The notes below the pieces were generated by a model. The model saw nothing but the letters and a program-made list of their open reading frames with translations. It searched no databases and was not told the origin of the DNA. From positions 23,362,905-23,426,904 of the forward strand of contig JASFXZ010000005.1 in NCBI GenBank assembly GCA_032209605.1: a stretch of DNA of 64,000 nucleotides, written 5' to 3'. Origin of the DNA: Mactromeris polynyma (lineage: Eukaryota > Mollusca > Bivalvia > Venerida > Mactridae). Shown piece after piece: positions 1 through 12,657 of this stretch. Both the position numbers and the translations under genes were made by a program. The first letter of the stretch is position 1. Every line of letters starts with the position of its first letter.

Positions 1-640
1 TATATATGCTGACATCTGAGTGACGAGTGCAGAGAGGCGAGTATCGGTTGGAATTGCGGGTTTTAGACTCCAGGTCACCATTATTTTCTTCGGAATCGGT
101 AAATAGGTTAAATGATATTCATCAGTAACAACACTAAAATATAACGCGATCATTGATACGCAACTTATACTGTAGGCTATCGTGTGCATACATGTATATG
201 GAAATATCCATATTGTATTCATACTGAGATCTGTCTTGTTCCTTATATGTAGATGTGCGTCCGTCCGTTTGATGTGCAAAACTGTACAACTTCTCTTTGT
301 CAAACAATCGCTGGCGATGATATTTCGATTACGATTTCTAATTGGCAGTCGAATGCTCTATCGATTGAGCCAACCAGACGGACTATATTTTAAAGCTGTC
401 ATATGTGTGAGTGGTTGATGTATTTATCGCACTCTTGGAAATGTATTTCTGTTTTGTTTTCGAGTATTGAATCTATTTATGAATACAATACTAAATCTAA
501 CGCGCTATTTTAAGATTTAATTATATGCAAGTTATATTTATATTGTGTTTACGGAGTAAAATCAATGACTGTCTAATCGTAACATTAACGCATTAAAGCA
601 TTAAAGCACGATACATTTGAATGCTTCTCTTAATATAAAC
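1..640. other. Intergenic, nothing recognised
   Basis: AT-rich sequence with a 78-codon frame at 182-418 that matches no family I know and shows no coding character. Confidence 0.5.
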
Positions 641-649
641 AAGAAAATC

Positions 650-930
650 GGCGCTATTTGAAGGTTAAGATTTGTTGTGTAACATAAACAGTTGCCGAGA
701 TGTTACGTTTGATGGTCACTCCAGATCCAACATGGATTCCGGTAAATTCACCGAAATTCAGTGGATTTCAGTAAGGTAACGAACCCCGTATCGAAAGATT
801 AACAAATCAGCATCAAGGTTACAAACATTGTTCGGTTGAAGAGAAGTTTGTTTAGTGGTTAACGTAAAATTTGATTGTTTTATACAACAGTGATATGCAA
901 ATAGCAAAACCCTGTTAGTACGACTGCGTC
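650..930 (-). repeat. Dispersed repeat R270, copy 1
   Basis: Inverse copy of a roughly 260-base unit. Shared blocks are AAGATTTGTTGTG, AACAAACATTG-type segment, TAAGGTAACG and TTGCAAATAGCAAAAC-like end. Confidence 0.75.
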
Positions 931-952
931 GAAAACGTGATTGTCTCTCCAC

Positions 953-1207
953 AGTATTTCAGTCATATACGGCGATAAGTTGACCAAACCGATGCTCCTG
1001 TGTTACCAACTAGTACTAACCTGTCCCCCCCGCAGGCAACTGACAACTTCTCAATTTAAGTTGGAGTTTAGTGTTGAAGGATAAATGACGAATGCATTAT
1101 ATTCAGTCAAGTTATCATTGAAAAACGAACATACGCCTCGTCCGGGTGTCGAACCCAGGACCTCTGGATTAGCAGTCGAGCGCTCTTACGACTGAGCTAA
1201 ACGAAAA
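953..1207 (-). mobile_element. tRNA-derived SINE, family S1, copy 1
   Basis: The tRNA-like head at 1135-1207 on the minus strand (TTTAGCTCAGTCGTAAGAGC; GGGTTCGACACCC) is followed by a body shared with 7081-7325, including CAGTATTTCAGT and GCAACTGACAACTT. Confidence 0.75.
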
Positions 1208-3745
1208 TATAACGCTAAATGTAAGGAAATCAAAAATATACTGAAAAAACAATTAAATTGTGGACAGGTCTGGTTATACATTGACTGGTTTAAACGGCTT
1301 GATCGCATTTATCATAAAATGTCAATTTATGAACATTTAGGGAAAGAACCAGTACATTGCATTATGTACGCCCGTCTCGAATCACGGCATTAAGTGCGTT
1401 TAGACATTTCACGGACATGCTTCGGGTGGATGGATTTCTTCGTCCAACTAAACCACACTTATACACATAAAACGAGCTCATTATGCTTCAAAATAAAATC
1501 ATTATCAAATTCGTTGATCAGCCAGTTTGAACCAGTGTCTCCAGAGTGACGGCCCTTGAATTAATCGTAACCGTCAGCGGTCTTCAGTAATCCGAGTTAA
1601 CTTTTGTGAAATTCAATTGGATATTAATGGCGTAAATTGTGACAATTAACCTTCCTGTTTTAACATGTATGTTTTACAAAGCCACCATGCACAACTGTTT
1701 ATGATTTTGTGCGTGCATTAAACACTCATGTATGTTTGTTAAATCGCTGTATTGAATTGGCAATGACATGCACACATATATTATACGGCCAATGAACATG
1801 CTTGATTGTGTGTGTGTTATGTAGTAATAATAAAGTGTCGTGCAAATTCATTATTATTCACGATAAGTCGATTAAAGGTGAATGAACAGTGAAAGGAGTG
1901 TTTATGTTATGTTCAATGTCAGCCAACAAATCGAATGACTGCTGAACCAACATTCGTAACTTCCAGTCCCACTTCTATCGTGGCATGATCACTGTACAAC
2001 CCCTGACTGTGGCGGGAGCTGGTTTGAAACCCAGGAGTCAGTCATCCAAAGTGACACGTATAAGCAGTAAATATTTGTTTCAAAATCGATGTGAAAAATA
2101 AGTTTAATGATAGACATAAAGTTTGCGAATCGCCGACTTGAGTCTTGTTACAGTATAGTATGTACATATACTTCAGTGAACGAAGCTATATAAGCTGGCG
2201 GATATTTCTCGTTGTTTTTCAATTCGTGCAATTTCCTAGCCGCAAATATTACCACTTATACAGTATTCTAAATCCGGTATTCTACCAAAATTGATGCGCT
2301 TAAGATTACGTTGATATGACGTGAAACAGCTTAATTAACAACAACACCTTATATAATGATATAATGATATGGTGGTAGCGGTACTGTTGTTACTAAATAT
2401 GTCCTGTATTGGGTTCATCATTCAATATGTTGGTATACACTCTTATTTCAATGTATGTAGACTAACATATAGTCGTTATACGCAGAGTGACCCTTTGCCA
2501 AATCGGTGTATTTGATCTTACAACATGGTAGTTTCATACACAAGCTATATAATATCGATAAACAGATTTGTAATAAATATGTAGAGATATTTTTTTATTG
2601 TTTAATCGTAAAAGTAACAACAACAAGGTGTACTCTGACATGTTTATGTGCCATGTGACCCCAATACGTTGGTGCGATTTCTGGACATACATCAAATCGA
2701 AGGGTAAGAGCGAAACTACTGTATCCACATATACACGCAGAGTGACATAGACTTGTTTCGCTTTTAACGCATTGAAATGCTGGCGGATTTCCCCCATTAT
2801 GCAATGCATGTATAATGTGTACTTCAGACAACATGATGCAACTCTAAGTTTGTTACATGTGTGGTTGATAATTTTACGCACGTTAGTTGTATTTTTTTTG
2901 AAGAAAACAACAATCATTCATTTGTTATTTTTGGCATATTAGTGGCGGCACCAGACGACACCAGATCAAAACAACGCATCATTGTTGATGAACTGGATGG
3001 TTTGTCAAGATATTGCATCCTGTTTTTGCAAAGTGTATCATATATTATGTACGAGTACACTGACACGCACATCCATTCATTATTTCTGTATTAAGTCGAA
3101 ATATAATCCGCTGAAATTATTTCAAGAGTGTATAAATAACACAATGTTGTTATGGTGTTTTGACAGCAGTGAGAAGCAAGACATATATTTAAAAAAGAAA
3201 AAAGGTGTAGATAGAATGATGTCTTCTGGTATGCTAAATTAAATAATGTGCTGTGCAACATGTTGAAAAATAAATCCTTACAAAAAAATAACCCGGATCT
3301 AGACTACACAATATTCTGTTCAAAATAGCGTTACCCCTCCCCCCTTTAAATTCGGCGTGACACACATTCTTAATTAAAGAGAAAATGCCGTCATCTAAAG
3401 ACAGCCAGCATTATTTATTTTAATCACAATTGCAAGAAATATTCCTTTATAAATACATGTTCATGACGAATGTTTGAGGACATGTTCTAGGAAGTCACAG
3501 ATTATTAAACATTCACATAACAGATTATTATTGTGACACCAAATATTAAATGTGTTTATGCTTTACGCACCAGTCCGTGTTGTTTTATTACTGTCTTATT
3601 TGTTTTCAAATGTTGATGATCCTTACAAAAGCCTTATTACTCTATTAATGGGTTCTTTTTTCTTGAATGATATTTAAATACGATAATGTTCAATGCTGAT
3701 GTTCATTCAAGGTTGACATCAAGAATGGAGGTTTATTCACTTTAT
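1208..3745. other. Intergenic, no gene recognised
   Basis: Apart from the possible SINE at 1925-2095 there are only short overlapping frames on both strands (2534-3242), with no recognisable domain. Confidence 0.5.
1925..2095 (-). repeat. Possible degraded SINE
   Basis: GAGCTGGTTTGAAACCCAGG and TATCGTGGCATGATCACTG recall SINE body and head pieces, but A and B boxes are not clear. Confidence 0.3.
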
Positions 3746-3749
3746 TCAT

Positions 3750-3997
3750 TCGGTGCAGCCGTACTAACATGGTTTTGCTATTTGCATATCATTAACCAAT
3801 CAAATTGTGCGTAACCACCGAGGCAATTTCTCTTCAACTGAACAATGTTTGTAACCTGGACGCGTATTGGTTTACCTTTCGATAAAGGGTACGTTACCTT
3901 ACCGAAATCCATTTTGGATCTGGACTGACCGGCAATCGTAACATCTCGGCATTATTTATGTTGCACAACAAATCTTAACATTCAAATTGCGACCACC
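3750..3997 (+). repeat. Dispersed repeat R270, copy 2
   Basis: Starts GCAGCCGTACTAACATGG, includes ACAATGTTTGTAACCTGG and AAAGGGTACGTTACCTTACC, ends TTGCACAACAAATCTTAACA. Confidence 0.8.
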
Positions 3998-4127
3998 ATC
4001 ATTTTTCAAGATATATATTGTCAAGTTATTTTTCATTGTTCAAAGGCACTGCTAAAGTAAGTATGCAAATACTGGCCTTACTAAATAGCATTGCATACGT
4101 TATAACGGCTATAAAGGAATGATTAAG

Positions 4128-4465
4128 TTGTTACAGGGAACGCCAAGTACACATTCAGGACAATCCCCCCCCCCCACTAGGGAAACATCCACAGTAACTT
4201 GAGTAGGTGTAAGGGCATCTATGGGAATGGGGAAGTAAGGAGAAGACTGACTGACTATAAAAAAACATAGAACATTTAATGGGACAACAAGGGGCAAGGG
4301 GGGGGGTGGATGGAATACACCAGAGGACAATCTAAAACAGCAAGTGGTCACAGGCCGACATGTGGGAACACGAACATTATTATATCAAGTCAAGGAACTC
4401 CACATGGGAAAAGGGGATTTAACATTCATCTAAAAACCATCAATAGATGTAATAATCATACAGCT
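4128..4465 (+). repeat. Dispersed repeat R340, copy 1
   Basis: Shares GGTGTAAGGGCATC, ATGGGAATGGGGAAGTAAGG and TTAACATTCATCTAAAAACC with 37780-38132. Contains a C run of about 13 bases and a G run of about 9, which explain short open frames here. Confidence 0.75.
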
Positions 4466-4964
4466 TTAAATTATATATTTTCATTTAGGAGCCATAGTTT
4501 AAAGTCATTCACAAGGCATTGATGCAGTTTCTCAAAGATTTGCAACTTTATTGTGTTGTTTTAAAATTGTAACCATGATATATCTGTAATATTTATTTTG
4601 CTTATAAAAAAGCACTATCAAATGCATTTCTGTAACTTCTTATGATTTCATAATTTTCAAAAGAAATAGAGTGAAGTATGAATTAACTCTTTATTTACTT
4701 CATTTTACCCGTACATCAAACTGTTCCAAGAAACCCAAAATTCACACTTGATTGTACTATGAGGTGTTCTTATAAAGACTTCTATCAAATTTAACAGAAA
4801 TGTTGAGTTACCAATTGGGACAATGTTTCGCTATATGTAATACATTTGTATAACTATGGTACGAGCACATTTTTGGCGTAGCTGTATAACATTGATTTTA
4901 ACCTACATTCTTGACCAACCAAATGTTGTCCTCGAAGCGGGCTTTTTAAAATCTGACTTATAAT

Positions 4965-5036
4965 ATTTTCACCCAAGAGGCACCAAACGGGATTTTCGTT
5001 CACCTAAGAGGCAACACACGGGATTTTGTAAGATGT
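4965..5036 (+). repeat. Short duplication of about 32 bp
   Basis: CACCCAAGAGGCACC-AAACGGGATTTT is followed by CACCTAAGAGGCAAC-ACACGGGATTTT. Confidence 0.75.
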
Positions 5037-5390
5037 GCGTTTGTAAGCAGTTCGAATTTTGCCGGATGTAGTAGATATGTTTAAGCCTATAACATGACCC
5101 AGATTAGAGTATATATAGATCCGAGTTAATTTTTTGTAAGGACATGTTGCAAAAAACATTATTTCATTTTACATACCGGAAGACATCATTCTACCCACAC
5201 CGTTTATCTTTTTAGTAGATATTTCTCGTTCATAATTACACCAATCTCATTAGTGTTATTATGTACATGTACATTGATTGTTTATTTATATTTCTAGGTG
5301 GTCATTTAAGACGTGTCACGCGCTCTGAAGTACGCGATCATCTCTTCTGTGATTGTTGTACGCAGCGATGTTCCAGAAGCACGTTGATGT

Positions 5391-5596
5391 CCTTGTGTTG
5401 ACGGCTCGTCTTTACAAAGAACGAATCCCACATTCAGTGCAGTTACAACATATCTCGCCATGCATTGACGTCTCATATTGACAAAGAACCAATCCTACAT
5501 TCAATACAGTTACCAAATACTTCATCCTGTGTTAACGGCTCATCTGCACAATGAACGAATCTCACATTCATTACAGTTGTAACCATACCTCATCCG
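5391..5596 (+). repeat. Degenerate tandem repeat, about 67-bp unit, three copies
   Basis: Copies begin near 5393, 5462 and 5527 and share GTTGACGGCTCGTC, CAAAGAACGAATCCCACATT and CAGTTACAACATA with differences. Confidence 0.7.
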
Positions 5597-5599
5597 CAA

Positions 5600-6390
5600 C
5601 AGACGATATATTCAATAACTACATTAACATCGAACTTACTGCCGGCACTAAATGACAAATACCAAAGACAAACAAACTACCTTTCTAATACTGTAACATA
5701 TTTCATTACAGCTGCGTCATACAAACTTTGATTCATTTTTAGCGTCCCAATAATGTTCGACACCAATCTACCAGAAAGAGAAAAAACGAACAAAGAGTCA
5801 ATCAGAACAAAATTAATCTTAACTACGACATACACACTAAATAAACACTTGCTTGAATTCAGATATTTTATAAACAATGCATGTAAAAACAAACAAATCA
5901 CGAGTTTACATCAAAACCCGTCGTCAGCTCTGTCTATCCTATACCCATGAAATGTATACAACAGAAATGTAGATGATGTATTTTAAGTAAACGTAGTATT
6001 TCTCATAAGAAATATCATTGAGATTCACTGTCTTATGGATGTAATATAAAAGAACAATTGTTTTGCATTATAGGGGCCTACCTGGCCATATGCGATTTCA
6101 TCATTTTAGAATGTTTCCTTATCGAACAGCCAAAACATACAAGCACTAGGAGACTAAGTATATGCGTCCAATTTGGTATGAACTTAGACGATAAAGCACA
6201 ATTCAAAATGGATAATTTCACCTAAAGTTTAGCCTGGGATGATGTCTAGGTAAATCATCGTGTAATGAATAACAAACTAAGATAAGCCGTTGGAAAAAAC
6301 AGAGAAGGACTGTCATCTGCATCACAATTAACGAAACTAGTGCTAAATATCCTAGAAATTCTTCGACTTGCAGTTCAAAATGCCGTGATA
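5600..6390. other. Intergenic, nothing recognised
   Basis: Only short AT-rich frames are present; no repeats beyond those listed. Confidence 0.45.
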
Positions 6391-6417
6391 GTACTTCCGG
6401 TTTTGTACCGGAAGTAC
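6391..6417. repeat. 11-bp-arm inverted repeat of ETS-like sites
   Basis: GTACTTCCGGT (6391-6401) and ACCGGAAGTAC (6407-6417) surround a 5-base loop. ACCGGAAGT is the optimal ETS-family binding sequence. No gene is visible nearby. Confidence 0.8.
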
Positions 6418-6652
6418 GTGTTGTGCTTCACGATCTGCAACGAAGATGACCTCGTTTGGACTTTTCTGGACTAGTATAAAGTACAAGACTTACAGAACAT
6501 ACCGTTCTTTTGATGTTTCGTGTCAAACAGTAACTTGACAAGAAAAAAACGTCTTTTTATCATTAATCAAAAAGGGAAATCCAAATTTGAAATGTATCAT
6601 TAGATTAATTTCATGACCATAAATTTGACATGGAATTATGTATACAGTAGTA

Positions 6653-6850
6653 CAGTAAAACCTCACATAAAGACCACCCCGAAATTTAGACCACCCCGAA
6701 ATTTAGACCACCCCGAAATTTAGACCACCTCATTTTTATGGACCAGTTTCTAATTTGTATTCCATATTTTAACTTAACTATCAGACCACCTCATAACTAA
6801 GCTCGACTTTCTCCGGAACCAATGGTGGTCTTGTTATTGAGGTTTCGCTG
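6653..6850. mobile_element. Pogo-like MITE, family P1, copy 1
   Basis: Starts CAGTAAAACCTC and ends GAGGTTTCGCTG between TA dinucleotides, as expected for Tc1/mariner-pogo insertions. The left part has a short internal tandem of ACCACCCCGAAATTTAG. Confidence 0.75.
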
Positions 6851-7080
6851 TAATTGCTTACAGAAATCATCGAAAGTAGCTTCAAAATACGTATGATATA
6901 TTTCTATTTAGATATTAGTATAGCTATTAACTATATAGCTTTATAGCTACATGTATATAGTTATTAGTAGTGCAAGAAGCAACAGAAATTATCGAAATAT
7001 ATTTTCTTGATTTACGTTGTTTTTAGTTATTATGCATTTGTATATTATGGCTATTGTGTTGTGTTTTAAGCTGTTATTCA

Positions 7081-7325
7081 ACAGTATTTCAGTAAGGTAC
7101 GGTGGTCAGTTGAGTTGACCAGTGTTCCTGTGTTACTAATCAGTGTACTAACATGTTCTTCAGCAAGCAACTGACAACTTTCACAACAACTTAAATTGGA
7201 ACACATTTGACAAGTGATGTTTCTCTCAAATCACGGTAAACATCCCTATTCTCCTGGGTTCGAACCTTCAACCTCCAAGTTGACAGTTGAGTGCTCTACT
7301 GATTTAACTAACCGGTCATCGAGAC
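7081..7325 (-). mobile_element. tRNA-derived SINE, family S1, copy 2
   Basis: Head at about 7250-7322 on the minus strand (AGTAGAGCACTCAACTGTCA; GGTTCGAACCC). The body matches 953-1130. The B box is intact and the A box degraded. Confidence 0.75.
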
Positions 7326-7329
7326 TACA

Positions 7330-8350
7330 AGCAGCGTCACACTCTTCAGTAACAGTGATTACCGACTGTTAGAAGGAAAGATAAGGCCTACAAATATGTT
7401 TGTTTCAGGTTTCATACTCCAAACAATATGATAGCTTGGTCGGATGTTTTTAGAGATTTTTTAATTTTCAAACGAAACAAATTAAGCATAGATTTAAATG
7501 AATATATGTTAAAAGACAAATCCTCTTTCCAATTAAACATGGATAATGTTTAAACAATGTGAGTATAATGCTCTATAGCTGGAATACTAGTAAAGCGTCC
7601 AATAACTAGGCAGAAATATGAACCTAAAGAAAAATTCACACAAAAAATTTTTACCAAAAAGAAACAAATGTCATTACGCGAAAAAATGTTCTAGTGTCGG
7701 GGCAAAAAATAAGGTAGGTCAGGAAACCTTAAACAAACATGTTTTACGCCTAAGTTTTATTTTGAGTCGGAAAAAAAGAGACAAATCTACAAATAGCATA
7801 AGCTCATAAAGAGCTTGTATAACCGACTATAGTAACTCACAGTATAATATTAACATTAGTAACACAGTTGAATTGAAGACAAGCAAGTTAATAGTTACAG
7901 TACAACAGTTTAAGTTCAAAACATGATTACCGGAATACTGTATTATGAAATATTCATTTTTATTACCTGATTCCTTATATAAATACAAATCAGTTATTTT
8001 TCGCTGTTTTACATGAAAGCTATTAATTTGTCTTGAATTAAACTATTCCCCGGTCAACAGTATGAACTGTTTCCCTCTGGCGCTATGAAGTCATTGGAAT
8101 TTCCAAATTTTAAGTTTAGACGGCATATCATTAACGTTCGGTCGTTTCCGTATTCGATTCGCGATTTTGATCTGGTAATAAAACATTTATTTCATGGTTG
8201 TTTGGGTAACAGTCAAAACTGTTGTCCCTTGGTGTCAGGGATGACATTCTGAACTGTTGCCCTCGGCCGACATCCCCTCCATCTCGGGACAATTAATTAA
8301 TTATAAAAGTGTTCAAGGCAAACAAGTACATCTATCACAACATTAATATA
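7330..8350. other. Intergenic, nothing recognised
   Basis: No domain-bearing frame and no clear repeat unit; a 63-codon Lys-rich frame at 7618-7809 looks like chance. Confidence 0.45.
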
Positions 8351-8528
8351 CATTAAAACTTCAATAATAAGATCACCCTTGGTACCCTTGAAAACTGGTC
8401 ATCTCATTGAGGTGGTCTTAAAATTGAGGTTAAACAGAGAGCAAAACAGTGAAAATGGACTTGAAGATTGTGTTCTTAATTTCGGGATGGTCGTTTTATT
8501 GAGGTTGTCTTTAAGTGAGGTTTTACTG
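8351..8528. mobile_element. Pogo-like MITE, family P1, copy 2
   Basis: Degraded left end (TAAAACTTCAATAATAAG) and clear right end GTGAGGTTTTACTG|TA. Shares the internal CAAAACAGTGAAAATG block with other copies. Confidence 0.7.
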
Positions 8529-8737
8529 TAGTTATGTAACTTTGACAACAAAGGAGAGGTAAGAGGTTGAAAGTAGAGGTAAAAAACAAAACAACATAAA
8601 TAAAAGCAGAATGAAAGGATCGGCAACAAAAATGGCACAAGTCGTAAAACAACAACACAAAACCATATTAAAAAGCACAAGCAGCATAATTATACATTCT
8701 AAATTATTCGTAAACGAGTTGAATCCGTCAAAAATTG

Positions 8738-9095
8738 GTATTACAAAACGGGTTGCTTAAAACCATGTCCTTATTGTACAAGTTTTCCTTTTAAGTCTTG
8801 TGAAATAATACTCATTGCACATATGTAGACTGGTTTTCCGTTATTTCATCATGAAACAAGAATTATCTGTCAACTTTGAATTTTTTATTACAAAACGGAT
8901 TGAGTTTCAAAAAATAGTAATACAAAACGGGTTCTTTAAAACCATGTCTTTATTGCTCGATATTTGCTTTTAAGTCTTGTGAAATAAGACATATTTCGCA
9001 TTTGTATACTAGTTTCCAGTTATTTCATGATGACATAAGACGTTTCTGTCAACTTCGAACATTTTATTACAAAACGGGTTTTTATTACAAAACGG
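8738..9095 (+). repeat. Direct duplication of about 175 bp
   Basis: Two diverged copies share ATTACAAAACGGGTT, AAAACCATGTC, TTTTAAGTCTTGTGAAATAA and GTTATTTCAT; ATTACAAAACGG recurs five times through 9100. Confidence 0.75.
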
Positions 9096-9492
9096 TTTGT
9101 AACATGGAACATGTAAAATGCAAATCAATGCAAGATCAGGTAGACTACATGTAAAAAACCCAAGGTAAACATACAAGAAACCAAATATATAATAAACTAA
9201 ACAAGTAATAATTTATGTATGGCGTTCCTTAAGTGTGTCATTCTCTGAGATTTTTGGCCCAAATGACATATCTGAGCATAATTGAGTTATTAACATTTCT
9301 GAATGCATGGATATTTGTAGGTCACTACGAACCAAAAATTATTGCAAAACGACATTACTTTAAAGAATTACAGCACATTTAATATGGTCATCAAGACTAG
9401 ATCTACAAAATTTCAGAGTTTCTCAAATTTAATACAGCAAAATGCTGTCAGATAGAATAATATTTTACAATAAATGCATAGTATTATTTTCC

Positions 9493-10200
9493 TTAAGAAA
9501 ATGGCCGTCTAGGTTTACCGATAATTGTTTGATAATTGCTTCCCGCTGAATCATTACATGTTTTTGAGCAACCTGAGCATGTACAGATATTGCCATTCCA
9601 CGAAAGTATCATATTTTTGAATTGTGAAAACTTTATATTTTGTCTGAAATGATCTGCCGGAGAGTTCCATAGCATATCTGAACAGTTTTCTTACTTGTAG
9701 AATCTGCAAAATATTTGTACATCTGAAGTTTATTTTGGTATTTTCTTTAATTATAAGATCGGACAAAACTGGAGGAAATAAGCTATTTATTATTTCGAAG
9801 GTTTCAGTTGCCATATTTCTCATTATTCTAATTTGAAGTGACGGCAACCATGACAGTACATAGTCATTGTACATAGAGTTTTTTCACAGAACTATTTCCA
9901 ATGCTAACGGATAGACTCCTGGTGAAGGTTGGCTTGTCAACAGCAATAGTCTGAAATGTATATAAGGATTTATTTTCATTTTGTTTACTCGGAACCATGC
10001 AGTCAACTAAAATAGTTCTCTCATTTGGAGTAGAGGTTTAAGTTCGTTAAAGTTTGGAGAGTGGAACGAAATTGTGTTTGTTGCCGTCTGTATAATTATA
10101 AACACTTGATCTGTTTATGAAGTAAAAAAAATATCATCAATAGAAACGTTAAAAAACAGTGGCGCTTGTGGAACGCCTTTATTTATATTTGCCCATGAAC
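9493..10200 (-). pseudogene. Dead non-LTR retrotransposon reverse transcriptase end
   Basis: Minus-strand reading gives GVPQAPLFFN near 10160-10180, a deleted form of the RT palm motif GVPQGSxLGPLLF, then WFRVNKMKINPY. A frame follows with LPSLQIRIMRNMATETFEII, LFPPVLSDLI and NFRCTNILQI; after a frameshift MLWNSPADHFRQNIKFSQFK and SWNGNICTCSGC. That order is the usual C-terminus of CR1/jockey-like LINE ORF2 proteins common in molluscs. Several stops and frameshifts; no intact ORF. Confidence 0.8.
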
Positions 10201-10549
10201 TCTAAGTTTGGCTTATTTTTATATGTTGTGTTCTGTTTGACAGGTAGGATTGCAGCAGATCGGTGGCATGGTCAGACACTCAAGTTTACAAGCTTAATTT
10301 AACTAATCTCAGTTCATGTATAAATGATAGCATGAGTATGAACATCTTACAGTATGTAGTAATTAATACAACAAGGTATATACTATATAATATCAGTGAG
10401 GTACAAGTAAAACGAAAAAACAACAACAAGATTACAAAAGCAACAGAGAAAATAGTCAATATAAATAGACACAACTTTGTTATGATGTAACAGAGTTGTG
10501 TAAAGTACATGTTTCCTAATGCACTTTATGGTGTTTCGGTCGAACCGGT

Positions 10550-10662
10550 ATGCGCCCCGCGCTTAAAAGCATTTCTGGTTTAACCGGCTGTACGAGGGAT
10601 CGAATCCACGACTTTCGGATTCGTAGTCAGCAGCGTTAATAACTGAGCCACTGGGTTACCTC
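10550..10662 (-). mobile_element. tRNA-like SINE head
   Basis: Minus strand: GGTAACCCAGTGGCTCAGTT and GATTCGATCCC, typical A and B boxes. The acceptor stem does not close, so it is not a functional tRNA. Confidence 0.6.
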
Positions 10663-10664
10663 TA

Positions 10665-11830
10665 ACGATGTATCTAGAGCATCATTCTTTTATACTGCTT
10701 TTGTTTGTTAAAACAAATTAAAAAATAGTTAAACATACAAATAATTTGGTATGTTTTGCGACATTGGTAAGCGTGTTCCTGAAATTTTGTTTTTAAAGAA
10801 CGGCCAAATTGACCAACGCGCTGAACACCACTGGAATTACAAACACAAGTCCTATGCAGGTATTTCCTATGCTAGCATTAATTTGGTGCGTAGATCAGGA
10901 TAGAACATACACACATCAGACACTTGTATGTGTGGTTTCGCTAAATACATGTATGTAAGAAAAGTTACAATGCATTGTTGCAGAGACCATTTAGACACAT
11001 TTTAATGCCGCCACACAGAACGCACAGTACTATTGTGATAATAAAAAATAACGAAGAAACTAAACAGGAAAGCACCAAATCACGAGTCCGCAGGTTGTTC
11101 AAACTGTACCCTGGAAATGTCATCACAATTATCAAATAATTTACATGCGTTATCACGGAAATATGATCTTATCATTTATAATATACTCAGTACATTTAAA
11201 AACGCACCATATATTTCTCAAGTTTCTTGGACTTACACAGGATTACAAGAAAAGGACTTACACAATACTATTTCATGTGTGTACAACATGTACGCTGTAT
11301 CCCATTTACAGTCAACAGGTATTTTCGTATTAAATAAGTTTCAAAATGCAATGAAATGACACTTTACAAACATTTCACAGGACAAAAATTGTGCGTTTTG
11401 AAATGAACTGAGTATATCAACTGGTCACGTTGAATCGGCTACGAGCCAGACTTAAAGCACTATAAAAGTAATTGAAATTTACCTTTAAAGCGACGACATC
11501 CACGCCTGCGTCTCATTGGAACAACATTTTGTAATACGTTGACAATGTTCCAATGGTTCTCACGTTGTCACGTCAATGAGTCCAAAGTGGACGGGAACGG
11601 TAAGTGTGGTCTTATCTGTTTCCCTTTTAGGGGTTTATACGTGTACAATTCAAACATCGGGTAATATACGTAGTTCCATATAGAATTCCTTATGCCTTAT
11701 GTTAAATGTAAAAGTTGGGAACAAATACCAAAATCTGATCGACTAGAACTTGCATAACTTTCCAAAGCTTATAGTTGAACTACATTCCCCGATTTTTTTT
11801 TAATTTTACACGTATAAACATCTAAAGGAA
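10665..11830. other. Intergenic, nothing recognised
   Basis: Overlapping short frames at 10965-11359 on both strands have no similarity I recognise. CACGTTGTCACGTCAATGAG at about 11560 precedes GTCCAAAGTGGACG, related to the palindrome in the nearby duplication. Confidence 0.45.
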
Positions 11831-11833
11831 AAC

Positions 11834-12093
11834 TTGAACACTCGCCGATCACGTCCATTTTGGACGTCGCTGCCTTAGTCCGGAACTTACACGAAGACGA
11901 CCAAGATATTACAAAATTCAGACATGCCACAGACACTACCACAGCCCAACTGAGTATAAAACATTGAACACTCGCCGATCACGTCCATTTTGGACGTCGC
12001 TGCCTTAGTCCGGAACTTACACGAAGACGACCAAGATATTACAAAATTTCAGACATGCCACAGACACTACCACAGCCCAACTGAGTATAAAAC
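11834..12093 (+). repeat. Recent 130-bp tandem duplication
   Basis: 11834-11963 is repeated at 11964-12093 with a single 1-base indel in a T run. Each copy has the hairpin ACGTCCA-TTT-TGGACGT. The duplication is about 550 bases upstream of the IBTK promoter candidate. Confidence 0.92.
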
Positions 12094-12645
12094 CTTCTCT
12101 GTGTTATCATTTTTCACGACTCAATGATCATCACCATTTCAAATAGAAGAATTGTTGCCTCCTATAGAATTATTTTTTTGGGGTCTTATTAAATAGAATT
12201 TCCTTTCAAAATTATATATATTGTATATTATCTAATGTTTTGCAGTTACATGCTGTTTTTATGCCCCCACCCCCTTATCAGGGGCTGCCCAAGACATATA
12301 AAGTTCTATTGTCTGTCGGTCTGTACTGAAAATCTTATGGCACACACTGCCCATTTATTAACTGACCTAGAAAAAAAAAATTCTCAGAGAAAGTGAGAGA
12401 AGTTTCAGAAATATGCTTTTAAATGCTGAAAGTGGGAGCATCCGCGTTCTATGGACACAATGCAAGTTTCTGAAATATTGCAACTGGAATTAGCAAAAAA
12501 TGTAACAAACTGAATCGTCAGGTATTGTATGCAATTTAAGTATGCGGTTTTCAAATATGGTATATTTTCCTAAAACATGTAGAATTCGTATTTTCCGCGA
12601 AATTTTGGTACGGCATGGTTTGGGCGATATCTTCATCTATTTTTG

Positions 12646-12657
12646 CAAGATGGCGGC
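12646..12657 (+). promoter_or_regulatory. YY1-type motif at probable IBTK transcription start
   Basis: CAAGATGGCGGC matches the YY1 core-promoter motif that in animals often overlaps the transcription start of housekeeping genes, and the orientation agrees with IBTK. The motif is seen in the sequence. Its role as the IBTK start is inference, supported by the splice donor at 12748 and by the lack of any other gene before 14255. Confidence 0.55.

Noticed and set aside
182..418. 78-codon frame near the left edge
   Set aside because: No similarity I can recognise, AT-rich, no splice or start context.
1135..1207. tRNA gene (Ser-type GCT anticodon) on the minus strand
   Set aside because: The acceptor stem has a mismatch and two G-T pairs, it lacks the long variable arm of tRNA-Ser, and it is joined to a body shared with 7081-7325, so it is a SINE head.
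2534..3242. Cluster of overlapping short frames on both strands
   Set aside because: Mutual shadows without domain signals; typical of AT-rich intergenic DNA.
4109..4522. Open frames on both strands with Pro-rich peptide
   Set aside because: They come from C and G homopolymers within dispersed repeat R340.
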